From positions 5,146,001 through 5,210,000 of the forward strand of contig NZ_CP041244.1 in assembly GCF_006547145.1 (NCBI RefSeq): DNA of 64,000 nt, in the 5' to 3' direction. Below the pieces are notes generated by a model. That model did not search any database, was not told the DNA's origin, and worked only from the letters and a program-made list of their open reading frames with translations. Position numbers and translations under genes: made by a program. Numbering within the stretch: the first letter of the stretch is position 1; every line of letters begins with the position of its first letter. Source of the stretch: Actinomadura sp. WMMA1423 (GTDB lineage: Bacteria; Actinomycetota; Actinomycetes; Streptosporangiales; Streptosporangiaceae). Positions 18,104-27,103 of the stretch are shown piece by piece.

Positions 18104-19185
18104 ACAGCGCACAGCCGCAGACGCAGGGCGCGGTCGCCGAGATCCGCGACGGACTGGAGCTCGGCGAGTTCCTGAAGTGGGGGCGCGAACTGCACCACCA
18201 GGGCCGCTACGAGGACGCCGCCAGGGCCTTCGAGCTCATCCTCGGCATGGACGCGGGCAACCAGGAGGCCGTGATCGGCCGCAACCGGGCCGTCCGGCGC
18301 ACGGTGCCCCGCTGGCACTGGGAGATGCTGCACGACGAGGAGCGCGCCGAGCTGTACGACCGGGCGATCCGGCAGGCGGTGGAGGCCGCCCCGGACGCGA
18401 TGGTCCTCGACATCGGCGCCGGGTCGGGCCTGCTCGCGATGATGGCGGCCCGAGCCGGGGCACGGGACGTCGTGGCCTGCGAGGGTCAGCCGTCCGTCGC
18501 CGAGACGGCCGCGCGGGTGGTCCGGGTGGCCGGGTACGACGACGCGGTCAGCGTCGTGTCGAAGATGTCCACCCGCATGACGGTGCCCGGCGACCTGCCG
18601 AGGCGCGCCGACCTGCTGGTCACCGAGATCGTCGACTGCGGGCTGCTCGGCGAGGGCATCCTCGGCACGATCGCGCACGCCCGCGAGCACCTCCTCGCCC
18701 CGAACGCGACGATCATGCCGTCGCGGGGGCGGATCATCGCGCAGCTGATCGAGAGCGAGCCGCTGCACCGCAAGAACCACGTCGGCAAGCTGTACGGGTT
18801 CGACCTCGCGCCCTTCAACGGGCTGTCCACGCTGGAGTACTTCGACTCCCGGCTGGCCAAGCACGAGCACCGGACGCTGTCGGAGCCGACGACGGTGTTC
18901 GAGTTCGACTTCTACACCGCGGACGCGCGGCCCCAGCGCACGGCGCTGACGGTCCGGCCCACGGCGGCGGGCACGATGCACGCGGTCGCTTTCTGGTTCG
19001 AGATGGAGCTCCTGCCGGGAATCGTGGTCGACAACGGGCCCGACGGCGACTCGCACTGGAAGCAGGCGATCCAGTGCCTGCCGCTTCCGGTGCATGTCCA
19101 GCCGGACCTGCCGCTCTCGCTGGTCGCGGCCCACGACGGCGAGTGCGTCCGCTTCGAGGTGGGGCCCGAGGAGGTGGTCGCGTGA
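18100..19185 (+). CDS. PRMT-type arginine N-methyltransferase (SznE-like)
   Basis: 361 residues. An N-terminal TPR-like helical pair (about 20-65) is followed by a class I SAM methyltransferase: VLDIGAGSG (102-110), the PRMT double-Glu loop Glu176...Glu185 (VTEIVDCGLLGEGIL) and the THW-like loop SHWKQA (318-323), then the PRMT beta barrel. SznE, its closest functional parallel, methylates free L-arginine at the guanidine; PRMT family members otherwise modify protein arginines. Next to SznF-like enzymes, the free-arginine role is favoured. The start overlaps the Rieske stop; the stop overlaps the next start (GTGA), implying translational coupling. Confidence 0.87.
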   Translation: MNSAQPQTQGAVAEIRDGLELGEFLKWGRELHHQGRYEDAARAFELILGMDAGNQEAVIGRNRAVRRTVPRWHWEMLHDEERAELYDRAIRQAVEAAPDAMVLDIGAGSGLLAMMAARAGARDVVACEGQPSVAETAARVVRVAGYDDAVSVVSKMSTRMTVPGDLPRRADLLVTEIVDCGLLGEGILGTIAHAREHLLAPNATIMPSRGRIIAQLIESEPLHRKNHVGKLYGFDLAPFNGLSTLEYFDSRLAKHEHRTLSEPTTVFEFDFYTADARPQRTALTVRPTAAGTMHAVAFWFEMELLPGIVVDNGPDGDSHWKQAIQCLPLPVHVQPDLPLSLVAAHDGECVRFEVGPEEVVA

Positions 19186-20672
19186 CCGCCGCCACGGAGG
19201 CGACAGGCACGGTGACGCCGGGCACCCCGGTCACCCGCATGGTGACGACGGGTACGGCGCCGACGCCCGCGGCGGCGAGCGCCCTCGCCGCCTACTGCTC
19301 GCAACGGATCTTCCGGCCGGGTCCCGAGGTCTACATCGAGGGCAACCCGTTCCGGCGGCCGATCGGCCCGCCGGGCGCCGGCCTCCGGGACTTCTCCGTC
19401 CCGGCGACGGAGGCGGAGTTCCTCGGCGCCGGTCAGCTCATCGCGGGGCGCGTGCTGTGCAACGCCTACGAGAGCGACATGATCCTGCTGCCACCCGCCG
19501 GGCTGGCCTCCGCGAAGGACGACTTCGGCCTCTTCTACGGCGACGAGGTCCGGGCCCTGCGCGACGCCGTCCGTCCGGGCCTGGAGCGGTACGCCTACTC
19601 CTTCCTGGACGACGCCGTCACCGTCCCGCCGGTGCGGACGCTGGACGAGCTACAGGCGTACTTCCTCACCGAGGTCAGCGGGGCAGGCGCGCCCGCCGAC
19701 ATGACCGGGAGCAACCCGGCGGTGGACGCCGCGGCCGAGGTGACCGGCACCATGCGGCTGATCACCGAGTGCCGGCAGCCGGAGGAGGCCGCGGCGCTGC
19801 ACCTCATACAGCTCGCCCTGGACGCGCTGACCGAGGCGTCGGCGATGGCGCGCAACCTCGGCGGCTCCTACGGCGTCGAGCAGTCCGAGCTCTTCAAGAT
19901 CTTCAACGACGAGTTCGGGTACGGGGTCTACGGCGCCAAGCACAGCACGATCTTCAAGGAGATGCTGGCCAGCGTCGGGCTGCGCACCGACCTGCACGCC
20001 TACTGGAACTTCTACCTGACCAGCTCCCTGGTCGGGGTGAACTACTTCAACTGGCTCACCGAGGACCACCGCGGCATGTTCCGCTACATGGCCGCGGTGA
20101 CGTACCTGGAGTGGCTGTTCGCGCAGGGGTTCGCCGACACCGGCGCCATGCTCCGCGCCGTCTACGGCGACCGCGTGGACGCCAAGTACTGCGACGAGCA
20201 CGCGCACATCGACGTCCACCACGGGCGGATGACCTACGAGAACCTGCTGCTCGGCCTGGCCCGCGCCCACGGTGAGTTGGTCATCCCCGAACTGGTGCGC
20301 GGCATCGAGGACACCAAGCTCCTGCTGCGCCTGGGCGACGCAGACTTCCGGGCGCAGATCGCCTGGGCCGACAACCTCGACCGGCACACCGAGGCGGGCG
20401 CCGCACTGGCGTCCTCCGCACTGGACGACGCCGAGACGAGCATGCTCCGTCCGGACAGCCCTTTCTGTACCGGCGTGTACGACTCCGACCGGCTCGTGGA
20501 GGTCACGAGCGGCGAGGTGGACGTGTACGCGTGGGCGACCGACCACCCGCACCGGCTCGGCACGGGCGACGTGCTGCTGGTGCCGCGCGGCCGCCTGCAC
20601 GGCGTGAAGGCCGCCTCGCCCGAGGCCCGGGTCACCGTTCGTTCCGTCGAAAGGACGCCCCTCGATGACTGA
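19182..20672 (+). CDS. SznF-like diiron N-oxygenase with degenerate cupin domain (copy 2)
   Basis: 496 residues from the GTG overlapping the methyltransferase stop; an in-frame ATG at 19239 is an alternative and would remove 19 unconserved residues. It is a clear paralogue of the first diiron enzyme with the identical ligand pattern: Glu218, Glu244, His254, Glu310, His340, Asp344, His347. The C-terminal cupin keeps motif 2, G(5)PxG(2)H with His473 (VPRGRLHG), but the HxH of motif 1 is replaced near Gly431-Val-Tyr433. So it has lost different cupin ligands than copy 1. It probably hydroxylates another guanidine nitrogen or a later intermediate; this is inference. Confidence 0.84.
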   Translation: MTAATEATGTVTPGTPVTRMVTTGTAPTPAAASALAAYCSQRIFRPGPEVYIEGNPFRRPIGPPGAGLRDFSVPATEAEFLGAGQLIAGRVLCNAYESDMILLPPAGLASAKDDFGLFYGDEVRALRDAVRPGLERYAYSFLDDAVTVPPVRTLDELQAYFLTEVSGAGAPADMTGSNPAVDAAAEVTGTMRLITECRQPEEAAALHLIQLALDALTEASAMARNLGGSYGVEQSELFKIFNDEFGYGVYGAKHSTIFKEMLASVGLRTDLHAYWNFYLTSSLVGVNYFNWLTEDHRGMFRYMAAVTYLEWLFAQGFADTGAMLRAVYGDRVDAKYCDEHAHIDVHHGRMTYENLLLGLARAHGELVIPELVRGIEDTKLLLRLGDADFRAQIAWADNLDRHTEAGAALASSALDDAETSMLRPDSPFCTGVYDSDRLVEVTSGEVDVYAWATDHPHRLGTGDVLLVPRGRLHGVKAASPEARVTVRSVERTPLDD

Positions 20673-21783
20673 GACCGCACCGCAGGCCGGGCCGTCCTCA
20701 CCGGTCGGCTCCTACAACGAGTGGGACCCGCTGGAAGAGGTGATCGTCGGCGTCATCGACGGCGCCGCCGTCCCGCCGTGGCATCCGGCGATCGAGGCGA
20801 CCGTCCCGCCCGAGGCGTGGGACTTCTACCGGCGCAACGGCGGTGGCGGCTTCCCGCAGGAGCAGGTCGAGGCGGCCCGCGAGGAGCTCGAGGGGTTCGT
20901 GTCGATCCTCGAGGGCGAGGGCGTGACGGTCCGGCGCCCCGACCCGGTCGACCAGTCGCGCCCGTTCGGGACCGCCGGCTGGACGTCCACCGGCGGCTCG
21001 TCGCACACCTTCCCCCGCGACATCGCGCTGGTCGCCGGCGACCAGATCGTCGAGGCGACGATGGGCTGGCGGTCGTACTACTTCGCCACCCACCCGTTCC
21101 GGACGATCTTCAAGGACTACTTCCGGCGCGGCGCCCGCTGGGTCGCCGCGCCGAAGCCGCAGCTCACCGACGAGTCCTTCAACCCCGGCTACGCCGCGGC
21201 CAAGCCGGAGACCATGTCCCTGGAGGACCCGTTCCCGGACGCCACATCGGTCATCACCGAGTTCGAGCCCATCGTGGACGCGGGCGACTTCATGCGGTTC
21301 GGACGCGACATCCTCGTCCAGCGCAGCCACGTCACCAACCGGTTCGGCATCGAGTGGGTGCGGCGGCTGCTCGGCGGCGAGTTCCGGGTGCACGAGGTCG
21401 CGTTCGCCGACGACCACCCGATGCACATGAACGCCACGTTCGTCCCGCTGCGCCCCGGCCGGGTGCTGGTCAATCCCGAGCGGGTGCCCGAACTCCCGGA
21501 GATGTTCGCCGGCTGGGACACGGTGGTCTGCCCCGAGCCCGCCATCCCCGCCGACCAGACGATGTACTTCTGCAGCCGGTGGATCGCCATGAACACCCTG
21601 ATGCTCGACCAGGAACGGATCTTCGTCGAGGCGCGGGAGACCGAGCTGCTGCGGGTGCTGGAGAAGGAGGGGTTCACCCCCATCCCCGTCCCGTTCCGCA
21701 CGGTCAACACCTTCGGCGGCGGCTTCCACTGCGCCACCCTCGACGTCCGCCGCCGCGGCGGGCCCGAGGACTACTTCTCCTGA
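20665..21783 (+). CDS. Arginine:X amidinotransferase (AGAT/StrB1 family)
   Basis: 372 residues, full-length family member. Catalytic Cys356 (GGGFHCATLDVRRRG), His254 (HPMHMNATF) and the Asp205/Asp208 pair (DAGDFMRFG) match the Cys-His-Asp triad of human AGAT. FPRDIALVAGDQIVEATMGWRS and QRSHVTNRFGIEW are strongly conserved blocks. The enzyme moves an amidino group from arginine (or here possibly a methylated or hydroxylated arginine) to an amine acceptor. The acceptor-side residue is Asn256 where AGAT has Asp. The start overlaps the preceding gene by 8 bases, with AAGGAC upstream. The acceptor is unknown. Confidence 0.92.
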   Translation: MTETAPQAGPSSPVGSYNEWDPLEEVIVGVIDGAAVPPWHPAIEATVPPEAWDFYRRNGGGGFPQEQVEAAREELEGFVSILEGEGVTVRRPDPVDQSRPFGTAGWTSTGGSSHTFPRDIALVAGDQIVEATMGWRSYYFATHPFRTIFKDYFRRGARWVAAPKPQLTDESFNPGYAAAKPETMSLEDPFPDATSVITEFEPIVDAGDFMRFGRDILVQRSHVTNRFGIEWVRRLLGGEFRVHEVAFADDHPMHMNATFVPLRPGRVLVNPERVPELPEMFAGWDTVVCPEPAIPADQTMYFCSRWIAMNTLMLDQERIFVEARETELLRVLEKEGFTPIPVPFRTVNTFGGGFHCATLDVRRRGGPEDYFS

Positions 21784-21804
21784 CTACCTGCGATCGAGGT
21801 CCGT

Positions 21805-23073
21805 ATGTCGTATGACCCGCCCGCGGGCGGCGAGCGTCCGCTCCTTCTCCTGGTCGCGAGCAGCTACTGGGTCTACCGCGAGTACATCCTGGAGTCGGTG
21901 TCGCAGCGGTACCGGCTCTGGCTGCTCAACCCGTCCCCGGCGAGCTGGGAGGAGCCCTACATCGCCGGGCACACCGTCGTCGACTGCCTCGACCTGGAAA
22001 AGCTCACGGCGGCGGCCCGCGACGTGGCCCGCGTCCACGAGGTCGCCGGGGTGTTCTGCTACGACGAGGTCTACATCGAGACGTCCGCGCACCTCAGCGC
22101 GGCGCTCGGGTTCGCCGTCCTCGACCCGGGCGCGGTCGCGCGGTGCCGGGACAAGTCCGCGACCCGGGAGGCGCTGCGGGACGCCGGGTTCCCGCAGCCC
22201 GCGTCCCGCGCCGTGTCGTCGCTGGAGGAGGCGCGGGCGTTCGCCGGCGAGATCGGCTACCCGCTCATCGTCAAGCCGCGCAACCTCGGCGGCAGCCTCG
22301 GCCTCAGCAAGGTGGAGGGGCCCGAGGACCTGGACGCCGCGTTCGCGCTCACCGACCGGACGCGGATGGGCGGCATCCGCCAGTTCGACGACTACGTGAT
22401 CGTCGAGGAGTTCCTCGACGGCCCGGAGATCTCCGTCGAGTGCGTCCTGTTCGAGGGGGAGTGCACGCCGCTCATCGTGGCGCGCAAGGTTCTCGGCGGC
22501 AGCGGCACCCTGGCGTTCGAGGAGATCGGCCACGACGTCGACGCGAACGACCCGCTGCTGTCCGACACCGGTTTCCACGACATGCTGACCCGCGTCCACG
22601 CGGCGGTCGGGTTCGCCGACGGGTACACGCACATCGAGTTCAAGCTCACCCCGGACGGCGCGAAGCACGTCATCGAGATCAACGTCCGGCTCGGCGGGGG
22701 GATGATCCCCTACCTCGGCCTGCTGACGTCCGGTGTCGACGGGCCGCTGGCCGCCGCCGACGTGCAGGCGCGCCGTGCGCCGGCCGTGGCGTTCCCGAAG
22801 CCGCGCAGGGCGGCCTCCATCCGGTTCGGCTATCCGCCGCACGACATGGAGATCACCTCGGCGACCGCGCACAGGGAGCTGATGCGCCCGCCGGTCGCGG
22901 AGGTCGAGCTCGCCGTGCAGCCGGGCATGCAGGTGCGGCTGCCTCCGAACGGGCTGGCCCGCTGCGGCTACGTGATCGCGGTCGGGGAGACGCTGGAGCG
23001 GACCCGCGCCGCCGTCCCGGACGCCGGGCGGTACTTCACCTTCGAGGGCACCCCGCTGGAGCAGGCACCATGA
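21805..23073 (+). CDS. ATP-grasp carboxylate-amine ligase 1
   Basis: 422 residues. N-terminal pre-ATP-grasp domain (LLLVASSYW, about 12-110), then ATP-grasp with the nucleotide Lys157 (PLIVKPRNLGGSLGLSKV), the VIVEEFLDGPEIS hinge (198-210) and metal-binding Glu278/Glu291/Asn293 (HIEFKL, VIEINVRLGGG). The fold is that of BacD-like L-amino acid ligases, which form amide bonds via acyl phosphates. Within the operon it likely joins the guanidine-derived building block to an amino acid. Stop overlaps the next start (ATGA). Confidence 0.87.
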   Translation: MSYDPPAGGERPLLLLVASSYWVYREYILESVSQRYRLWLLNPSPASWEEPYIAGHTVVDCLDLEKLTAAARDVARVHEVAGVFCYDEVYIETSAHLSAALGFAVLDPGAVARCRDKSATREALRDAGFPQPASRAVSSLEEARAFAGEIGYPLIVKPRNLGGSLGLSKVEGPEDLDAAFALTDRTRMGGIRQFDDYVIVEEFLDGPEISVECVLFEGECTPLIVARKVLGGSGTLAFEEIGHDVDANDPLLSDTGFHDMLTRVHAAVGFADGYTHIEFKLTPDGAKHVIEINVRLGGGMIPYLGLLTSGVDGPLAAADVQARRAPAVAFPKPRRAASIRFGYPPHDMEITSATAHRELMRPPVAEVELAVQPGMQVRLPPNGLARCGYVIAVGETLERTRAAVPDAGRYFTFEGTPLEQAP

Positions 23074-24326
23074 CGTCCGCGGAGCACCCGACGATCCTCG
23101 CGACGCTGCGCGAGATGAGCGGGACGGTCCGGATCCTGGTCCTCGGGAACCTGGTCAGCAACCTGGCGGCGTTCCTCAACGCGTTCCTCGTGCTGTTTCT
23201 GACCGGCGAGGGGTTCAGCGCGTGGGAGAGCGGCGTCGTGCTGACCGCGCTCATGATCGGACGGATCTCCGGGTCGGCCGTGGGCGGCGCGGCCGCCGAC
23301 CGTGTCGGGTACCGCTGGGTCATCGTCGGCTCGATGGCGGGCACGGCGGTGCTCACCGCGGCCCTCGTGCACGTGCCGAACATGTGGGTCGGCGCTCTCG
23401 TCGCCGGGGGAGCGGGGCTGACCGCGACGGCGTACCGGCCGGCGGCGATGGCGTGGGTCGTGGAGCTGACGCCGAAGGACCGGCATGTGATGGTCTTCTC
23501 GGTGCTGCGGCTGACGTTCAACGTCGGCTCGACGGTCGGCCCGATGGGCGCCGCGCTGCTGCTGACCTACGCGTCCTATCACGCGCTGTTCTACGTGGAC
23601 GCGGCGACGTCGCTGGCGTTCGGCGTGATCGCCTACGTGGCGCTGCGGTCGGACGCCGAGCCCGAGACCGGGGGCGGCGGCTCCGGCGGGGAGCGCGCCG
23701 GCTACGGGCAGGTGCTGGCCGACCGGCGGTTCATGCTCGTCGTGCTCGGCCTCTTCCTCACCGCCATGACCTACATCCAGTCGTCGGCCGCCCTGCCGCT
23801 GTTCGTGACGGGCTCGGGCCATGACGAGCGGATGTTCGCGATGCTGCTGACCGTCAACGGGGGCATCGTCATCGCCTTCGAGGTGCTGCTGTCCAAGTGG
23901 CTCCAGCGGTTGCCCATCGGGGTGCCGATGGCGCTCGGCATGGCGATGCTGGGCGTCGGCCACCTGATCTACACCGGCCCCACGCCCGTCGCCCTGCTCC
24001 TCCTCGCGACGGTCGTGTGGACGTTCGGGGAGATCATCGCGGCTCCGTCAATGATGGCCTACCCCGGCCTCGTGGCACCGCCCGCGCTGCGCGCCCGCTA
24101 CATCGCGGCGGCGACGATCCCCCAGCAGGTCGGCTACGCCGTCGGCCCCATGATCGGGGTAGCGGCCTGGCATGCGTGGGGCTCGGGCGTCTGGGTGCTG
24201 ACCGGGGCGTTCGGGCTGGTGGGCGCCGCGGCCGTCGCCGCGGGCGCCGGGCTGGCGCGGCGCCGCCCGGCGCAGGAGCCCGAGCCCGCCCTGGAGCCGG
24301 CCGGGGCGGCCGAGGCCGGCGATTGA
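23070..24326 (+). CDS. MFS transporter (probable product exporter)
   Basis: 418 residues with about 12 hydrophobic segments. ATG overlaps the preceding ligase stop. The cytoplasmic loop after helix 2 (GGAAADRVGYRW) is a good match to the MFS GXXXDRXGRR motif A, and the C-terminus is an acidic hydrophilic tail. In this context it most likely exports the product and gives self-protection; a precursor importer is less likely. Confidence 0.86.
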   Translation: MTSAEHPTILATLREMSGTVRILVLGNLVSNLAAFLNAFLVLFLTGEGFSAWESGVVLTALMIGRISGSAVGGAAADRVGYRWVIVGSMAGTAVLTAALVHVPNMWVGALVAGGAGLTATAYRPAAMAWVVELTPKDRHVMVFSVLRLTFNVGSTVGPMGAALLLTYASYHALFYVDAATSLAFGVIAYVALRSDAEPETGGGGSGGERAGYGQVLADRRFMLVVLGLFLTAMTYIQSSAALPLFVTGSGHDERMFAMLLTVNGGIVIAFEVLLSKWLQRLPIGVPMALGMAMLGVGHLIYTGPTPVALLLLATVVWTFGEIIAAPSMMAYPGLVAPPALRARYIAAATIPQQVGYAVGPMIGVAAWHAWGSGVWVLTGAFGLVGAAAVAAGAGLARRRPAQEPEPALEPAGAAEAGD

Positions 24327-24408
24327 GGCGCACGTCACCGGCGGCGGCCGCACCGCGAGGACGGGCGCCGCACAACGAACCGAACGACCGAAACAGAAGG
24401 TGACCACC

Positions 24409-25674
24409 ATGGACAAGCCAGTCGTCGCGATCGTGCGGCCCTTCACCTCGGCGGCGATGGTCGCTCCCGCGCTCCGGGAGGCGGGGTTCAGCCCGGTGGC
24501 CTTGATGGACTACACGGGGCCCGCGCTCGCCCCGCTGCACTCCTCCCACGACCCCGGCAACTACGACGCGGTCATCAACCACCACGGTGACATGGCGGAG
24601 ACGATCGCCCGGCTCGGCGCGCTGAAGCCGATCGCGGTCATCCCGGGGGTCGAGGCGGCACTGCGGCTCGCGCAGGAGTGCTCGGACGCCCTCGCCCCGG
24701 AGTTCTCCAACGTCGCGAAGCTGGTCGACGCCCGGCGGCACAAGTACCTCATGCACCAGGCCCTCGCGAAGGCGGGGCTGCCCGTCCCCCGGCAGATCTC
24801 CACGGCCGATCCCGACGAGGTCGCCGCCTGGATCGAGCGCGAGGGCCTCGCCGGAAAGGACCTCGTCGTCAAGCCGCCGACGAGCGCCGGCACCGTCGGG
24901 GTCAGCCGCGCCCCCGGAGGGCAGGGGTGGCGCGAGCAGTTCACGGCGATGCTCGGCACCCGCGACAAGCTGGACGTGCTGGCCGAGGAGGTCCTCGTCC
25001 AGGAGATGATGACCGGCACCGAGTACGCCATCGACACCGTCAGCCACGACGGCCGGCACTCCATCACCGACATCATCCGGTACCGGCGGGTGCCGTTCGG
25101 CGAGGGCATCGCCGTGTACGACTACGTCGAGTGGCTCCCCTACGACACCGGCGCCTACGGCGAGCTGATCGACTACGGGCTCGCCGCGCTGGACGCGGTG
25201 GGGCTGCGCAACTGGGCGGCGCACACCGAGATCATGATGACCCCGGACGGGCCGCGCCTGCTGGAGGTCAACGCACGGCTGGCCGGAGCGGGCAACCCCG
25301 CGGTGACCGAGATCGCCACCGGGGAGAGCCAGGTCACGAGGATCGTGGACGTGTGCCGCGGCCTCGGCCCGCAGATGCCCCCCGGCTACACCCTGCGCCG
25401 CAACGTCATGGCCGTGTTCCTCATGTCGCACTCCACCGGGATCGTGCGCAATGCCGAGATCTACGACCAGGCGCGCGACCTGCCCAGCTACCACTCGCCG
25501 GTGCACCTGGTGAGCACCGGCGATCGCGTCGACGCCAGCACGGACCTGTTCGCCAGCATGACGATGGGCTACATCATCCTCGCCCACGAGGACTCCGAGC
25601 AGATCTACGCCGACCGCGAGGCCATCCGCAAGATCGAGAAGGACCTGGTCGTGGACGTGGAGGGGACCGCCTGA
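24409..25674 (+). CDS. ATP-grasp carboxylate-amine ligase 2
   Basis: 421 residues from ATG 24409, eight bases after AGAAGG; an overlapping GTG at 24400 is less likely. ATP-grasp features: DLVVKPPTSAGTVGVS (151-166), EVLVQEMMTGTEYAID (194-209) and HTEIMMTPDGPRLLEVNARL (272-291). It shares ancestry but little sequence with ligase 1, so the two presumably use different substrates. The first domain (AIVRPFTSAAMVAPALREAGF) binds the carboxylate or nucleotide side in relatives. Its stop overlaps the next gene's start (ATGA). Confidence 0.85.
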   Translation: MDKPVVAIVRPFTSAAMVAPALREAGFSPVALMDYTGPALAPLHSSHDPGNYDAVINHHGDMAETIARLGALKPIAVIPGVEAALRLAQECSDALAPEFSNVAKLVDARRHKYLMHQALAKAGLPVPRQISTADPDEVAAWIEREGLAGKDLVVKPPTSAGTVGVSRAPGGQGWREQFTAMLGTRDKLDVLAEEVLVQEMMTGTEYAIDTVSHDGRHSITDIIRYRRVPFGEGIAVYDYVEWLPYDTGAYGELIDYGLAALDAVGLRNWAAHTEIMMTPDGPRLLEVNARLAGAGNPAVTEIATGESQVTRIVDVCRGLGPQMPPGYTLRRNVMAVFLMSHSTGIVRNAEIYDQARDLPSYHSPVHLVSTGDRVDASTDLFASMTMGYIILAHEDSEQIYADREAIRKIEKDLVVDVEGTA

Positions 25675-26957
25675 TGGTCACCGCGAAGTACATGGCGGCG
25701 GCCGCCGAGGGGCCCCTGCGCGACGTCGTGTCGGAGGTCGGGTTCCCGCCCGCGTTCGGGAAGGCGTGGGGCAGGTACCTGGCGACGCGGCCGCTGCTGT
25801 CGTCCGAGGCGCGGACGCGCCAGGCGGCGGACGACCTCGCCGGTCTGTTCCGGCTGATGACGTCGCTTCCGGACCGGTTGTTCGACGGCGACCGCCGCGC
25901 GTTCTGCGCCGCCGTCGGAGCGGACGCGCGTCGCACCGATCTCATGACGCGGTTCGACGGGGATCCGGTCCTGTGGGGACGGGCCGACCTCTACGACGAC
26001 GGCTCGCGGTTCCGGCTGCTGGAGTTCAACATCGGCAGCGAGCTGGGCGGCGTCGACATGAGCGAGGTCAACCGCTGCCTGCTCGGCCACGGGGAGTTCG
26101 CCGCGTTCGCCGAGGAGCACGGCCTTTCCACCGTCGACACCCCGGCGGCCATCGCGCGGCAGTTCGTCCAGGCCACGCAGAAGGAGGCGCCCGTCGTCGC
26201 CACGCTCGAGGCCGTCGACGGTATGGCGGCGTACGAGTCGCTCCATCGCTCCTTCCAGGAGTCGATGAAGCGGTACGGCATCGAGCTGCTCATCGGCGAA
26301 GTGGACCAGGTGAAGGAGAGGGACGGACGGCTTTACCTGCACGGCCGTCCGCTCGACCTCGTCCTGCGGTACTTCTCCGCCCACCAGGTGGCGCGGGACC
26401 CGCGCAACGACAAGCCCGTCGAGGCCGTCCTGCGCGCCTACGAGGAGGGCAAGGTCGTCCTGTGGACTCCCCTGACGGCGTCCATGTTCTCCTACAAGAG
26501 CTGCCTGCCGCTCGTCTCCGACCCCGCCATGCGCGCGGAACTGTCGCCGGACGAGAACGCCCTGATCGATCGCATCCTGCCCTGGACCCGGACCCTCACC
26601 CCAGACCTCGCCGACCAGGTCAGGGCCGAGCGGGAGGAGCTGATCCTCAAGCCGGTCGCGGGCCTCTCGGGACGGGGCATCCGCGCCGGCTGGGATCAGA
26701 CCGACCGCGAGTGGGCCGAGACCGTCGGCGACTGCCTGAAGGAGGACTACATCGTCCAGCGCCGCGTCGTCCCCGCAAGCGAGCCGATGCTCAACGCGGA
26801 GACGGGCGCGGTCGAGGACTGGTTCGCCGTGTGGGGCCTGTTCGTCTTCCCGGACGGTTACGGGGGCGCGTTCTGCCGGGCCGTCCCGTCCGGCGGCGCG
26901 TCCGTCGTCAACCTCGGGACGAAGGGCGCGAGGGTGACCTCCGCGTTCCACTACTGA
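25674..26957 (+). CDS. Divergent, probably circularly permuted ATP-grasp ligase 3
   Basis: 427 residues, last gene of the operon. An acidic/Asn motif (LLEFNIGSELGGVDMSEVN, Glu117/Asn119) resembling the metal-binding end of ATP-grasp proteins occurs early. The nucleotide-binding Lys motif (ELILKPVAGLSGRGIRAG, Lys326) occurs late, i.e. in reversed order. That order is seen in permuted ATP-grasp ligases such as glutathionylspermidine-synthase-like proteins. A third amide-forming step, perhaps with a polyamine or amine acceptor, is plausible. I do not recognise a characterised close relative. Confidence 0.72.
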   Translation: MVTAKYMAAAAEGPLRDVVSEVGFPPAFGKAWGRYLATRPLLSSEARTRQAADDLAGLFRLMTSLPDRLFDGDRRAFCAAVGADARRTDLMTRFDGDPVLWGRADLYDDGSRFRLLEFNIGSELGGVDMSEVNRCLLGHGEFAAFAEEHGLSTVDTPAAIARQFVQATQKEAPVVATLEAVDGMAAYESLHRSFQESMKRYGIELLIGEVDQVKERDGRLYLHGRPLDLVLRYFSAHQVARDPRNDKPVEAVLRAYEEGKVVLWTPLTASMFSYKSCLPLVSDPAMRAELSPDENALIDRILPWTRTLTPDLADQVRAEREELILKPVAGLSGRGIRAGWDQTDREWAETVGDCLKEDYIVQRRVVPASEPMLNAETGAVEDWFAVWGLFVFPDGYGGAFCRAVPSGGASVVNLGTKGARVTSAFHY

Positions 26958-27103
26958 TCCCCCGGGGAGAGCGCCGAGGGTCCGGCTTTGCGATGCGTGC
27001 CAGATGTGGCGGCACCCTCCTTTTTGTCCACTTTCGCCCTTCCTGGGTCTTGCGGCGGTGGTTAGCATCACGCTGCACCCCTCACCGGAGAGGACCCCCC
27101 GCC

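Noticed and set aside
16205..20672. Direct assignment of the operon as an N-nitrosourea (streptozotocin-type) pathway
   Set aside because: Neither SznF-like protein shows the complete three-His cupin site required for the N-nitrosating step, so only the shared early chemistry is claimed.
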